Positions 7,871 through 16,941 of a stretch of DNA of 64,000 bases are shown here, piece by piece. Position 1 is the stretch's first letter; the number at the start of each line of letters is the position of its first letter. The stretch spans positions 27,591-91,590 of the forward strand of contig CAMDCV010000014.1 in the NCBI GenBank assembly GCA_945890645.1. The letters are read 5' to 3'. The DNA comes from Akkermansia muciniphila. Its GTDB lineage: Bacteria; Verrucomicrobiota; Verrucomicrobiia; Verrucomicrobiales; Akkermansiaceae. The position numbers and the translations under genes were made by a program. The notes beneath the pieces were generated by a model that was given only the letters and a program-made list of their open reading frames with translations, was not told the origin of the DNA and made no database searches.

Positions 7871-7893
7871 GAAAAAAATCCCCGATTTTTTTC
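7871..7893. repeat. perfect A/T-tract inverted repeat
   Basis: GAAAAAAATC, CCC, GATTTTTTTC: two perfect 10-bp arms in the divergent region between the lipoprotein at 7823 and the dehydratase gene at 7959. It could be a rigid A-tract operator or a weak bidirectional terminator. Confidence 0.45.
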
Positions 7894-7958
7894 GATTACC
7901 GCTTGCATTCTTTAGAATATCCTACGCAATCTCGCTGTGAAGCCAATCATCACCCATC

Positions 7959-8243
7959 ATGTCCGACCTGTTAGAAAAAGACGAACTCAATTCCGCTCTC
8001 AAAAAATGCCCTGAGTGGGAATACGAAAAGAAAGCCATCATCCGCGTAGTGGAATTCGAAGAGTTCAACGATGCAATCGATTTCGTCAACGGCGTGGCAG
8101 AAATTGTCGAGGAAGCTCAGCACCACCCCGAGATCAACATCAGACACACACGTGTGCTATTGAAGCTCACGACCCACGATGCGGGTGGCGTGACCGATGC
8201 CGACATCGAGTTGGCACAACGCATCGATAACTTGATCGACTAA
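7959..8243 (+). CDS. phhB: 4a-hydroxytetrahydrobiopterin dehydratase (PCD/DCoH family)
   Basis: 94 residues. It dehydrates the 4a-hydroxy-pterin formed by aromatic amino-acid hydroxylases. The family motif with His-55, His-56 and Pro-57 (EAQHHPEINI) and the later TTHDAGGVT with His-73 are present. No phenylalanine hydroxylase is nearby, so the physiological partner is unknown; PCD proteins may also serve in molybdopterin metabolism. Confidence 0.9.
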   Translation: MSDLLEKDELNSALKKCPEWEYEKKAIIRVVEFEEFNDAIDFVNGVAEIVEEAQHHPEINIRHTRVLLKLTTHDAGGVTDADIELAQRIDNLID

Positions 8244-8253
8244 TGCTCCGCGA

Positions 8254-9000
8254 TCAACGGGGCAGCATGAGTTTTTCTTGATCGAGTCCGGTGATGCGGC
8301 GTAATCCGCGCAGCAATCCCCAGAGTGTGAATCCTAGAAAGACCATCAGCGGCAGACCGATGACCAGAAAACCCCAGCCCGTGATCTTCGCCACTTGAGC
8401 GTTGTAGAGTTCCTTGGCATCGGCCGCGTTGTGATTTAGATCGCCAAGGAAATGCATCGCAAGAACAAGGTTCAACACGGTGCTTACTGCGAACGAGCAA
8501 GCGAACAATAAGGTATTGTTCCAAAGCAATTTATCATACGCAAGCTGCTGCTGTTTCTCGGCGACCGTTTGCTCAATGAGAGGGATGTTAAAAATCGAAT
8601 CATTGTAGAGAAAGGCGTTGAGCAATGGCGTCTTACTGCGATGAGAAAAGAGCACGGCGATTCCGAGAACAAATGGAATGCAAGCTTCCTTGATGCCGAA
8701 CAAAATTGCGGCGTTTTCTTTCACGGTGCCATCCTTATTCCACAGGTATATGGTGAGCCCACCCGTGAGCATCACCGAGATCAATCCGAGCAACGAAAAG
8801 AAGTTCATCTTCTTCGTTTTGACAAAAAACCAAATGCCGTAGGCGAGTGGCGGGATGAGCGCCACCATCATCGCTTTCGCAGCGCCAATGTGCCAAATTT
8901 TATCGCCGTCCTTGCTCATAAAGCTGAGCGCGAAAACGGGGATCAAGACGTTGATCAAAATATTGTGTAGCGGATTTTCCTGCTCTTTTTTGGCGTTCAT
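8254..9000 (-). CDS. VC0807-like integral membrane protein
   Basis: 248 residues from ATG 9000; a TTG 12 bp upstream is less likely because it lies in the terminator of the preceding gene. Five or six membrane segments are visible. The N-terminal pattern NILINVLIPVFALS, the phrase SLLGLISVMLTGGL and IKEACIPFVLGIAVLFS match a family of uncharacterised inner-membrane proteins (VC0807 type, distantly like intracellular septation protein YciB). Function unknown. Confidence 0.6.
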   Translation of the reverse strand: MNAKKEQENPLHNILINVLIPVFALSFMSKDGDKIWHIGAAKAMMVALIPPLAYGIWFFVKTKKMNFFSLLGLISVMLTGGLTIYLWNKDGTVKENAAILFGIKEACIPFVLGIAVLFSHRSKTPLLNAFLYNDSIFNIPLIEQTVAEKQQQLAYDKLLWNNTLLFACSFAVSTVLNLVLAMHFLGDLNHNAADAKELYNAQVAKITGWGFLVIGLPLMVFLGFTLWGLLRGLRRITGLDQEKLMLPR

Positions 9001-9010
9001 GGTGATGGAC

Positions 9011-9036
9011 AAAAAAGGCGGGCCGTAGCCCGCCTT
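9011..9036 (-). terminator. intrinsic terminator of fba
   Basis: AAGGCGGGC (9015-9023), loop CGTA, GCCCGCCTT (9028-9036). On the minus strand this gives a 9-bp stem followed by six T residues, 14 bp after the aldolase stop. Confidence 0.88.
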
Positions 9037-9050
9037 AGGGTTAAAATCTG

Positions 9051-10082
9051 TTAGACTGTGCCGTAGATGGTTTTACCGGTGGAAAGAAGGTCATCGCAAG
9101 CGACCTTGAGACGGTTCGCGAGACCAATCTCGGCTTTCTTCAGATAAGAGCGAGGGTCGTAAAGTTTTTTATCACCGACTTCGCCATCAATCTTAAGAAC
9201 TCCTTCAATGTTTTGGCACAGATGGGCAACAATCGGACGAGTGAACGCGTACTGGGTATCCGTATCGATATTCATTTTCACAACGCCATACCCAAGAGTT
9301 TCGCGGATGTCATCGAGATCGGAGCCGGAGCCGCCGTGGAAAACGAGGTCCATCTCGGCTGCCGCGCCGTATTTATCGGTGACGGCTTTTTGGCCATCGC
9401 GCAAGATGGTCGGCTTGAGTTTCACGGCACCGGGTTTGTAGGCACCGTGCACGTTGCCGAAAGTAGCGGCGAAAAGGAATCGACCGAGCGGGCTGAGCGC
9501 CTCATAGACATCGACCATGTCCTCGGGAGTGGTGTAGAGTTTTTCTGCCGGCAGACCGGAAGTGTCGTGACCATCTTCTTCACCACCGACGCAACCAGCT
9601 TCGACTTCGAGGATGATATCGAGTTCCGCGCATTCTTTAAGAAGAACTTTGGAGATCGCGAGGTTTTCTTCAAGCGGTACTACCGAGCCATCGAACATGT
9701 GACTTTGAAACAAGGGACCTTTGCCCTCGGCGATGCGCTCGCGCGAGGCTTGCAACAATGGTTTGAGGAAAGAATCAACAGCTGACGGATGGCAGTGGTC
9801 GGTGTGCAGAGCGATGAGGACATCGTATTTCTCTGCGAGTCTATGAGCAGCCTCGGCGAGCACGATGGCACCGAAGGCTTCATTGCCAACACTGGTGCCG
9901 GAAGCGAATTTACCGCCGCCGGTGGAGACCTGAATGATGCCGTCGGACTTCGATTCGGAAAAAGCACGGAGAGCGCCGTTGATGGTGGTGATGCTGGTGA
10001 CGTTGATCGCAGGGTAGGCGTAGCCGCCTTTCTGAGCAGCATCAAGCATGGCACGGTATTGAGCAGGAGTAGCGATTGGCAT
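9051..10082 (-). CDS. fba: class II fructose-bisphosphate aldolase
   Basis: 343 residues. It is the zinc-dependent glycolytic/gluconeogenic enzyme that cleaves fructose-1,6-bisphosphate. Visible features are LHTDHC with the catalytic Asp-95 and zinc His-96, an EVEAGCVGGEEDG stretch (metal and Glu-loop region), FGNVHGAYKPG and HGGSGS (phosphate binding), and the NIDTDTQYAFT motif typical of the longer class IIA form. It is monocistronic, with its own terminator. Confidence 0.95.
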   Translation of the reverse strand: MPIATPAQYRAMLDAAQKGGYAYPAINVTSITTINGALRAFSESKSDGIIQVSTGGGKFASGTSVGNEAFGAIVLAEAAHRLAEKYDVLIALHTDHCHPSAVDSFLKPLLQASRERIAEGKGPLFQSHMFDGSVVPLEENLAISKVLLKECAELDIILEVEAGCVGGEEDGHDTSGLPAEKLYTTPEDMVDVYEALSPLGRFLFAATFGNVHGAYKPGAVKLKPTILRDGQKAVTDKYGAAAEMDLVFHGGSGSDLDDIRETLGYGVVKMNIDTDTQYAFTRPIVAHLCQNIEGVLKIDGEVGDKKLYDPRSYLKKAEIGLANRLKVACDDLLSTGKTIYGTV

Positions 10083-10220
10083 GACGGCTTTTTCTAAGTC
10101 AGCGAGAGAGTAGTGACAAGCACATAAACCGATGAAAATCAGGCTTCAGAGGTGATAGGTGATGCGGAATGGGCTTGAAATCAACGGAGCTTCTCCTATC
10201 ATCATTTTGTCTTCTAATCC

Positions 10221-12830
10221 ATGAGTCGAAACTACCGCTACTGCATTGCTTTGCTCGCGATCGTGATTGTCATCGCGGGTTCGTGGAGTTTTTTTTATGA
10301 ATCGCCGCGAAATACCGTCACTGTCGACGGGCCAACACGCGTTGTTACTGATGAAAATTTCGCACGAAATGTGTTCAACGTCGCAGGGCAGAAATTTCAA
10401 GTTTCGCTGGAGGGATGTGTCGTTAAGAACGAGAATGGAATCGAAAATTACCAGGAATTTTCACCCCCTGCGACGTGGCAGACACTCTCCCGACGATTGC
10501 GAGAAAAAGGGACTAGTGATCAAGTGTTTCCCGTTCTTTATGCGATAGATTCAGAAGATGTTAAGGAGGGGCGACGCTTGTTGACTTCCCTAGTGACGAT
10601 TCGCTTGCCGGAGGGAATGACACCGGAGCAAGCGGCGCACGCGAGTGGACTAACTTTAATAGAGGTCCCCGACTATGCGCCGGGCTTTGCCATTTATCGG
10701 GCAGCAGATCCTGTGGCCGCGTGGGAAATTTCCGAGCGCCTCATGGCGGAAGGCACGTGGCCCTTGGTTGAACAACAACTCGCAAAACAGCAACAATCCC
10801 GCGCGCTGCCCAACGATACGATGCTCATCGATCAATGGCATTTAAAATACCAAAATCAGAGCATGGTGTCGGCAGGTTCTGACATCAATGTCGAATCCGT
10901 GTGGAACTATGGCGGTAGCGGCATTCGTGGCACTGGCGTGCGTGTTGGTATTATTGATGATGGTTTGCAAGTGAACCATCCCGACATGATCGACAATGTC
11001 GATACAGTGAACGATTACGACTGGAATGGCGTCGACGAAGACCCCTCACCACAGACTGGCAATCGTCACGGCACGGCATGTGCGGGCATTGTGGGCGCGC
11101 GCGGCAATAACAACCAAGGCGTTTCTGGAGTTGCTCCCGAGAGCACCTTGGTCGGCATGCGACTGACAGCTGGACTTACTACAGACACACAGGAAGCGCA
11201 GGCCATGGCGCACAAAAATGACTTGATCGCCGTAAAAAGCAATAGCTGGGGTCCCGAGGACGATGGCGTAACACTGGAAGCACCCGGTCCATTGACGCAG
11301 GCAGCATTGCAAACGGCAGTGACCAGCGGTCGACAGGGCAAAGGCACCATCTTCGTCTGGGCAGGAGGCAACGGGCGCGAAGAAGAGGACAACTCAAATA
11401 AAGATGGCTACGCTAATTCCATTTACACCATCGCTGTGGGCGCGATGGATAGCTTACTTCGTCAATCCCCTTTTAGCGAATCGGGAGCCAATCTTCATTG
11501 TGTCGCGCCTTCCAGCGGCGATGCTACTACAGTCGGAATCACCACAACCGATCGCACAGGATCCATGGGCTATTCTTTAACGGATTACACTTCAACATTT
11601 TCCGGAACCAGTGCCGCATGTCCATCCGTCTCAGGCGTGGTCGCATTGATGTTAGAAAAAAATCCTGCGCTCGGGTGGCGTGATGTGCAGGAAATCATCC
11701 TGCGTTCTTCCACTCGCATCAATACTAACGATCCTGGATGGGCGACGAATAGTGCGGGCCTGCGTTTTCATCACGGCTTTGGCGCAGGACTGATCCACGC
11801 AGCCGCTGCGGTCACCATGGCGGAGTCTTGGGTGAATCGCACGTCCTCGCTGACGCCGATTGTTTCCACTCAAACAAATAGCACGACGATTCTTAATAAT
11901 ACTCCAGCGGGGATCACTCGTTCCTTCGTCATCAACTCATCGATGCGTGTCGAGCATGTAACGATGAAAGTTTCCATCACGCATCCCAACCGTGGTGAGT
12001 TGGTAGTAACGCTAACATCCCCCTCCGGCATGGTGAGCCAACTGTCTGAGGTGCACGGCGATAAAAACGACAACTACACCAATTGGACATTCTCCAGTGT
12101 TCGGCACTGGGGCGAGCAGTCGCAAGGGACATGGTTGCTAAATGTGAAGGATGCCGTTTCCTCGACAAGCGGAACTCTAACGTTTGCAGAGCTAACCTTG
12201 CACGGAGCCGCCGTGCCTACTCCTCAAGTGACGATCACCAGCCCGAGCCATCAATCGATATACGTCGCCCAACAGCCACAACAAATTCAACTCAACGTGC
12301 AGGGAAACATCACCAAAGTCGAGCTGCGTCAAAACGGTAGCGTCGTCGCCACCCGCACCACACCGCCTTATGTTTTCACCCACACCCCGACAGTGCCCAA
12401 CCCCACTTACACGGCCACCGCATACGATACCGATTTATTTTCTACCACATCCTCTCCGGTGACAATCACGCTCGCCACGCCCTTCCAGCAGTGGATTGCG
12501 GGCTTTCCCTCGTTAGAAAATAAAAACCCTACTTCCGACCCTGATGGAGATGGTTTCACCAATGAGCAGGAATTCGCTGCGCAGACAAATCCAGGCTCTG
12601 CCGCATCGGCACTACGCATCATTTCGTTAGAAAAAAATCCAGCGAGCACAAGCATCACCCTTTCGTGGCAGAGTGTCAGTGGCGTTACCTATCAAATCCA
12701 GCAATCCCCCAATCTTTCCACGTGGAGCAACCTCGGCACAGTAGTCACAGCAAACGCCGCGACGACGTCCGCCATGCGCACGATCACACCCGCGACGGCA
12801 AAATTTTTCCGCGTGCAGACGGGACCATGA
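10221..12830 (+). CDS. secreted subtilisin-like (kexin-type) protease with P domain
   Basis: 869 residues. An N-terminal signal or anchor segment (about 8-24) precedes a propeptide-like region to about 200. The S8 catalytic domain has the triad Asp-246 (VGIIDDGLQ), His-283 (NRHGTACAG) and Ser-464 (FSGTSAACPS), with oxyanion Asn-384. The DDGLQ and HGT-x-CAG forms are those of proprotein-convertase/kexin proteases. A P/homo-B beta domain follows (about 560-670), then an Ig-like module and a C-terminal beta domain of the kind verrucomicrobial secreted proteins carry. Probable substrates are extracellular proteins. Its stop abuts the stop of the convergent ABC gene. Confidence 0.88.
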   Translation: MSRNYRYCIALLAIVIVIAGSWSFFYESPRNTVTVDGPTRVVTDENFARNVFNVAGQKFQVSLEGCVVKNENGIENYQEFSPPATWQTLSRRLREKGTSDQVFPVLYAIDSEDVKEGRRLLTSLVTIRLPEGMTPEQAAHASGLTLIEVPDYAPGFAIYRAADPVAAWEISERLMAEGTWPLVEQQLAKQQQSRALPNDTMLIDQWHLKYQNQSMVSAGSDINVESVWNYGGSGIRGTGVRVGIIDDGLQVNHPDMIDNVDTVNDYDWNGVDEDPSPQTGNRHGTACAGIVGARGNNNQGVSGVAPESTLVGMRLTAGLTTDTQEAQAMAHKNDLIAVKSNSWGPEDDGVTLEAPGPLTQAALQTAVTSGRQGKGTIFVWAGGNGREEEDNSNKDGYANSIYTIAVGAMDSLLRQSPFSESGANLHCVAPSSGDATTVGITTTDRTGSMGYSLTDYTSTFSGTSAACPSVSGVVALMLEKNPALGWRDVQEIILRSSTRINTNDPGWATNSAGLRFHHGFGAGLIHAAAAVTMAESWVNRTSSLTPIVSTQTNSTTILNNTPAGITRSFVINSSMRVEHVTMKVSITHPNRGELVVTLTSPSGMVSQLSEVHGDKNDNYTNWTFSSVRHWGEQSQGTWLLNVKDAVSSTSGTLTFAELTLHGAAVPTPQVTITSPSHQSIYVAQQPQQIQLNVQGNITKVELRQNGSVVATRTTPPYVFTHTPTVPNPTYTATAYDTDLFSTTSSPVTITLATPFQQWIAGFPSLENKNPTSDPDGDGFTNEQEFAAQTNPGSAASALRIISLEKNPASTSITLSWQSVSGVTYQIQQSPNLSTWSNLGTVVTANAATTSAMRTITPATAKFFRVQTGP

Positions 12831-14561
12831 TCAACCACGATCCGGTAAAAAGGATTTGCGGCAAAGTTCCGCATACTTGCCATTGAGCGCAAGCAAATCG
12901 GCGTGAGTCCCCTGCTCCACCACCTTGCCGCCATCGAGCACATAAATTTTATCGGCATTCTGAATCGTCGACAGTCGATGCGCGATCACAAACGATGTGC
13001 GGTTCTGCATCAAGTGATCCAGCGCCTGCTGAATCAAACGCTCCGTCTCCGAATCTACGGAAGCAGTCGCTTCATCTAACAACAAAATCGGAGCATTCTT
13101 CAGTAGCGCGCGCGCGATCGAGAGTCGCTGCTTTTCGCCGCCGGAAAGTTTCACGCCACGTTCACCCACGTTCGTATCGAGTCCCTGTGGGAGTTCTCGC
13201 ACAAACGGAGCCGCATACGCCGCTTCTAGTGCTGTCCACATTGCCTCATCCGTGGCATCGCGATGCGCAAGTTGCAAGTTCTCGCGCACAGTACCATTGA
13301 AAAGAAATGCCTCCTGCGTCACATACCCCATACGATCGCGCAACGATGCTTTGGATAGGGTTGCCAGGTCCCGTCCATCCAGCGTGATGCGCCCTTCGGA
13401 GCTTTCATAAAAACGCGCCAGAAGCGAGAGAATCGTGGTCTTTCCCGCACCCGTCGGACCCACCAACGCGACCGTTTGTCCAGGCAATGCCTCCAGGCTA
13501 ACATCTTCCAACGTCGGCTGGTTTTGATACGAGAAACTCACGCTCTCAAAACGCACGTGGCCTTTCACATGTTCCGGCAGCACTTCGCCGCTGCTCGCAT
13601 GAATTTCATCTTCCGTGTCCATGATTTCAAAGACCCGATCCGCCGCCGCACGACCCGACAACACCATTTGATTGAGAGAATTGAGCCGATCAATGGGCTC
13701 GTAAAAAAGCGATAGAAATAGCAAGAAACTCACAAATTCCCCCCCACTCAATTCACCGCGCATCACCGCTTGACCACCAAAGGCTAAGACCAGCACGGAG
13801 CCCGTCATCCGCAACAAGGCCATGCTCGGCGAATACAAGGCCCACCATTTCATCATCCGTAAGTTTGCTTGACGCAGAAGCTCGGAAAATTGGTTAAACC
13901 GTTGCAACTCCTCTTTTTCCGCCGCATACGCCTTGATCTGACGAATGCCGGAAATGTTGTCGTGGAGTAGCGCGTTGAGATCCGATGATGCTTCACGCTG
14001 GTTGCGATAGCGGTCGCGGCCTTTCGTTGAATAAATCCAGGCACCCACTGCTAATAACGGCACCGGCAATGTCGCCCACATGGCGACAGTAGGATTGAGC
14101 CAAAATAAGAATACTCCCACGCCCACAACCTGCAACAATGCAACCAAGCCTTGCTCAATGCCATCAATGAGCACTCGCTCCATATTGGTTACATCCTCGA
14201 CCACTCGCGTCATGACGTCGCCGGTGCGCTTGCTGTCGAACCACCGCAGGGGCAAGCGCTGGATTTTTTCGTAAAGGTCCGAGCGGATATCGTAGATGAC
14301 TTTCTGTTCGAAAATATTATTGACCGTGATGCGAAGGCTATTCAGACCGGAATTGAGGAAATAACCGACAAATGAAATCGCCACCCAGAAAGCAAACTCG
14401 TGATGCCGCTCCGGGAACGGGATGATATGATCGATCACATGACGCGTCGCATTCGGAAAAACAAAGACCGCCATGGTCATGCCGATCGCGCAAACCAACT
14501 GCCCCGCGGCATGGAATGGATAGTGTTTCAGATAGGAAAATACACGCAAGATCGACTTCAT
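12831..14561 (-). CDS. ABC exporter, fused membrane and ATPase domains (MsbA-like)
   Basis: About 576 residues from ATG 14561; the frame is open further upstream, but that part is not conserved-looking. The type I exporter membrane domain (about 1-310, six helices) includes the coupling motif DVTNMERVLIDG. The ATPase domain has Walker A GPTGAGKT (about 367), signature LSGGEKQR (about 470), Walker B ILLLDEATASVD (about 490) and the switch His in AHRLST. The family includes the lipid A flippase MsbA and multidrug exporters; as a half-transporter it should dimerise. The substrate is not determinable from context. Confidence 0.88.
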   Translation of the reverse strand: MKSILRVFSYLKHYPFHAAGQLVCAIGMTMAVFVFPNATRHVIDHIIPFPERHHEFAFWVAISFVGYFLNSGLNSLRITVNNIFEQKVIYDIRSDLYEKIQRLPLRWFDSKRTGDVMTRVVEDVTNMERVLIDGIEQGLVALLQVVGVGVFLFWLNPTVAMWATLPVPLLAVGAWIYSTKGRDRYRNQREASSDLNALLHDNISGIRQIKAYAAEKEELQRFNQFSELLRQANLRMMKWWALYSPSMALLRMTGSVLVLAFGGQAVMRGELSGGEFVSFLLFLSLFYEPIDRLNSLNQMVLSGRAAADRVFEIMDTEDEIHASSGEVLPEHVKGHVRFESVSFSYQNQPTLEDVSLEALPGQTVALVGPTGAGKTTILSLLARFYESSEGRITLDGRDLATLSKASLRDRMGYVTQEAFLFNGTVRENLQLAHRDATDEAMWTALEAAYAAPFVRELPQGLDTNVGERGVKLSGGEKQRLSIARALLKNAPILLLDEATASVDSETERLIQQALDHLMQNRTSFVIAHRLSTIQNADKIYVLDGGKVVEQGTHADLLALNGKYAELCRKSFLPDRG

Positions 14562-14712
14562 CGGCGGGATACATCGCCTTTTGTCCCTGCTTTGTAAAGA
14601 CGGGTTGCAAATTTCTGATTTTCCTATTGCGCTCCCGAAGAATTTTCCATTAGTGTGTGCGGCAGGCCAACCTTTCTCAAAACAGAAAAAATCCATCCAC
14701 GCAAAACACCCT

Positions 14713-15627
14713 ATGCAGACTACTCTCGGAATCTTAACAGCGCTTGTGTTCGTTGTATCCGCTTTCCTCGGATACAAAAACATGGAGAAATACAAGGAGC
14801 AAATCGAAATGCGCCAAGCGGAGGAATCCAAGCGCGATAATGTGCTGCGTCCTAAGTTGAAAAAGACGCTCGATCAGCGCGACCTCACTAAGACAGAAAA
14901 AGAAGAACAACAAAAAGCAGCCGAGGCCAAGACTGCGGAAGTCGTCGCACAGCAAGAGAAGCTGGAGAGTTTGAAAAAAGAAATCGCCGATAAGGAAAAT
15001 CAGGTGCGCGAGCAGAAAGCCAGCATTGATGCTCTTGCCGATCAGTTGAAAGAATTGGGCGACGTTAAAGAACTCGTTACCAAGATGCGTCGCATGAGCG
15101 ATGAGTTGGTGCAGTTGCAGAGTGATATCGATCAAACCACCACCAAGCTCAACAATTTGATCTCGGAAAAAAATCGCACAGCTGCCATTATTTCCTCCTT
15201 CGAAGAAGAAAATGGCTGGCGCAATGCGAACCTTTCCAATCCGAAACTGAGCACGCGCATCAGTTCAATCTTCGATACCTATGGATTCGTCACTCTTCCT
15301 GTCGGCAATAACGGTGGTATCGTCGGCGGTTCCTCTCTCGATGTCGTCCGCGATGGCGAGGTCATTGCAAAACTCCTCGTCAAGACTGTCGAAGCTAGCA
15401 CCTCGGCCGCAGAGGTAATCCCTGACACCCTTCGCGCTGATACAGTTCTCATGGTAGGCGATGAAATCCGCGCCACTGCCGCAAGCAAGCCGATCCCCGC
15501 GCCCACACCGCCAGCACCGACTCCCCTCGTGGACGAAGCGCCTGCGGATGCAGCACCTGCGGAAGAACCCGCCCCAGCAGAAGCACCTGCCGAACAGCCA
15601 CCAGCAGAATCTGATCCGTTTCAGTAA
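14713..15627 (+). CDS. coiled-coil membrane protein with C-terminal beta domain (paralogue A)
   Basis: 304 residues from ATG 14713. One membrane segment at the N-terminus (about 3-20) is followed by a highly charged coiled coil (about 30-165). A compact C-terminal domain contains YGFVTLPVGNNGG, LDVVRDGEVIAKLLV and MVGDEIRA, and the protein ends in a Pro/Ala/Glu tail. The C-terminal domain is clearly related to that of the next gene (YGFV/WGFV, VRDG/VKRNG, VGDEI/VGDRV). The layout recalls MreC or other envelope scaffold proteins, but no named family is recognised. It diverges from the ABC exporter. Confidence 0.65.
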   Translation: MQTTLGILTALVFVVSAFLGYKNMEKYKEQIEMRQAEESKRDNVLRPKLKKTLDQRDLTKTEKEEQQKAAEAKTAEVVAQQEKLESLKKEIADKENQVREQKASIDALADQLKELGDVKELVTKMRRMSDELVQLQSDIDQTTTKLNNLISEKNRTAAIISSFEEENGWRNANLSNPKLSTRISSIFDTYGFVTLPVGNNGGIVGGSSLDVVRDGEVIAKLLVKTVEASTSAAEVIPDTLRADTVLMVGDEIRATAASKPIPAPTPPAPTPLVDEAPADAAPAEEPAPAEAPAEQPPAESDPFQ

Positions 15628-15669
15628 ACCCTTTCTCTCGCTTTCTAAAAACCACTTGAAACACCATTC

Positions 15670-16470
15670 ATGAAACCACTTCTCAACATCCTAGTTATCG
15701 TCATCGGTGCCGCTGGCGTGTTCTTTGCCCAGCAAAGCAACGTGAAGCACAAAGAGCAAAAGTCGATCTATGAGACGACCGTTGCACAAAACGTCAAACT
15801 CGATGCCGACATCCGCAAAGCGGAAAAAGAATTGTCGGACGAACAAGCAGGCCTCGCTGCAGCCAAGTCGGACTTCGATGAGCAAGTCGCTAAGCTCGAA
15901 GCTGCCATCTCCACCGAGAAAACCATGCAACGCCAACTGGCAGAGAGCGAAGCAACTCTCGAGGAGCAAGCCGCCCAAATCGCTGCGCAGAAGAAATTGG
16001 TGGAAGAAGCCACCGCCATCCTCGGACCTGGCGTGACGATCGACAACCTCGCGGAAAAAATCGCTGAGATCGAAGCCAAGAAAAAAGATCAAACCAAGAA
16101 ATTGGAAGAACTGACCACACTTGCCGATGGTGCCACCAACGATGTCACCAAAAACAAAGCATCCATTGCCGACCTCTCCGCTCGCAAGGCAAAACGTGAT
16201 GAGCGCATCCGCGGCAATGCTAAGGAAGCCGTAATTACCGCAGTCGAAGCCGAATGGGGCTTTGTCATCATCGGTGCTGGCAGCAATTCTGGCTTCACAC
16301 CGCAAACCAAGTTGCTCGTGAAGCGCAACGGCGTTCTTATTGGGCGTGTCAATCCTACATCGATCGAGCCATCACAAACGATTGCCGAAATCGATCGATC
16401 CAGCATGGCCATTGGTGCCTCGTTGCAAGTCGGTGACCGCGTGATACTTGCCGTGCCCGCCACACAGTAA
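15670..16470 (+). CDS. coiled-coil membrane protein with C-terminal beta domain (paralogue B)
   Basis: 266 residues. An N-terminal membrane segment precedes a long coiled coil (about 25-185) and a C-terminal domain with EWGFVIIGAGSNSGF, LLVKRNGVLIGRV and LQVGDRVILAV. The GFV, R-N/D-G and VGDRV elements recur in the preceding gene, so the two arose by duplication with loss of the Pro-rich tail here. They are 42 bp apart and share one downstream terminator. Probably an envelope scaffold; function unknown. Confidence 0.65.
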   Translation: MKPLLNILVIVIGAAGVFFAQQSNVKHKEQKSIYETTVAQNVKLDADIRKAEKELSDEQAGLAAAKSDFDEQVAKLEAAISTEKTMQRQLAESEATLEEQAAQIAAQKKLVEEATAILGPGVTIDNLAEKIAEIEAKKKDQTKKLEELTTLADGATNDVTKNKASIADLSARKAKRDERIRGNAKEAVITAVEAEWGFVIIGAGSNSGFTPQTKLLVKRNGVLIGRVNPTSIEPSQTIAEIDRSSMAIGASLQVGDRVILAVPATQ

Positions 16471-16492
16471 GAAAAACTTTTTTCACTCAATC

Positions 16493-16525
16493 AACCCCGC
16501 ACGCTTGCAAGCTGCGGGGTTTTTT
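16493..16525 (+). terminator. intrinsic terminator after the coiled-coil gene pair
   Basis: AACCCCGCA (16493-16501) pairs with TGCGGGGTT (16513-16521), with a further inner GCTTG/CAAGC pairing, and is followed by a run of T. It ends the transcript of the two coiled-coil genes. Confidence 0.88.
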
Positions 16526-16538
16526 GTATCATAGACCC

Positions 16539-16721
16539 ATGATGAAACACTTGCTTCTGCTATTGGTCGTATTCGCTGCGCCCTTCCTCAGCTCTTGCGC
16601 TGAGGAGGAACCAGAGCGCAAGCCGGTGCCACCCACCTCTTCCACAAGCAAAATGCCGTGGAATCGACCGATGCCGGGTGAAGGTAGTGGCCAGTTTGGT
16701 GGCATGCTTCAGCGCCGTTAA
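16539..16721 (+). CDS. micro-lipoprotein, copy 1
   Basis: 60 residues from ATG 16539 (a second Met follows immediately). The lipoprotein signal ends LSSC with Cys-20. The mature part of 41 residues is Pro/Arg-rich, with EPERKPVPPTS, MPWNRP, then GEGSGQFGGMLQRR at the end. The next gene repeats this pattern, which supports it being real. Because the product is so short, it may be a structural peptide of the outer membrane. No family recognised. Confidence 0.7.
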   Translation: MMKHLLLLLVVFAAPFLSSCAEEEPERKPVPPTSSTSKMPWNRPMPGEGSGQFGGMLQRR

Positions 16722-16756
16722 TTGGTTGCGAAAGATCCATCGGCTCCGAAATTTTC

Positions 16757-16936
16757 ATGAAACTCGTCTTACTCAGTTTGATCGCCTGCGCGGCACCGCT
16801 ATTCAGTTCGTGCAGTGAGGCGGAACCAGAGAGAAAAGCCGTGCCGCCCACTTCTCCGACGGGTAATATCCCATGGAATATTCGATCGCCCCATGAAGGC
16901 ACGGGGCAATTTGGCGGCATGCTTGAGCGCCGCTGA
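16757..16936 (+). CDS. micro-lipoprotein, copy 2
   Basis: 59 residues, starting MKLVLLSLIACAAP. The lipobox is FSSC. The mature part has EPERKAVPPTS, IPWNIR, then GTGQFGGMLERR, matching copy 1 position by position except for one residue of length. The two genes are separated by 35 bp and are a clear tandem duplication. About half the mature residues are identical, with EPERK, VPPTS, PWN and GQFGGML all kept. It is convergent with yicC. Function unknown. Confidence 0.7.
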   Translation: MKLVLLSLIACAAPLFSSCSEAEPERKAVPPTSPTGNIPWNIRSPHEGTGQFGGMLERR

Positions 16937-16941
16937 GCCTC

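Noticed and set aside
14562..14831. Ninety extra N-terminal codons for the ABC exporter.
   Set aside because: They overlap the divergent gene at 14713, are not membrane-like, and exporters of this family start near the chosen ATG.
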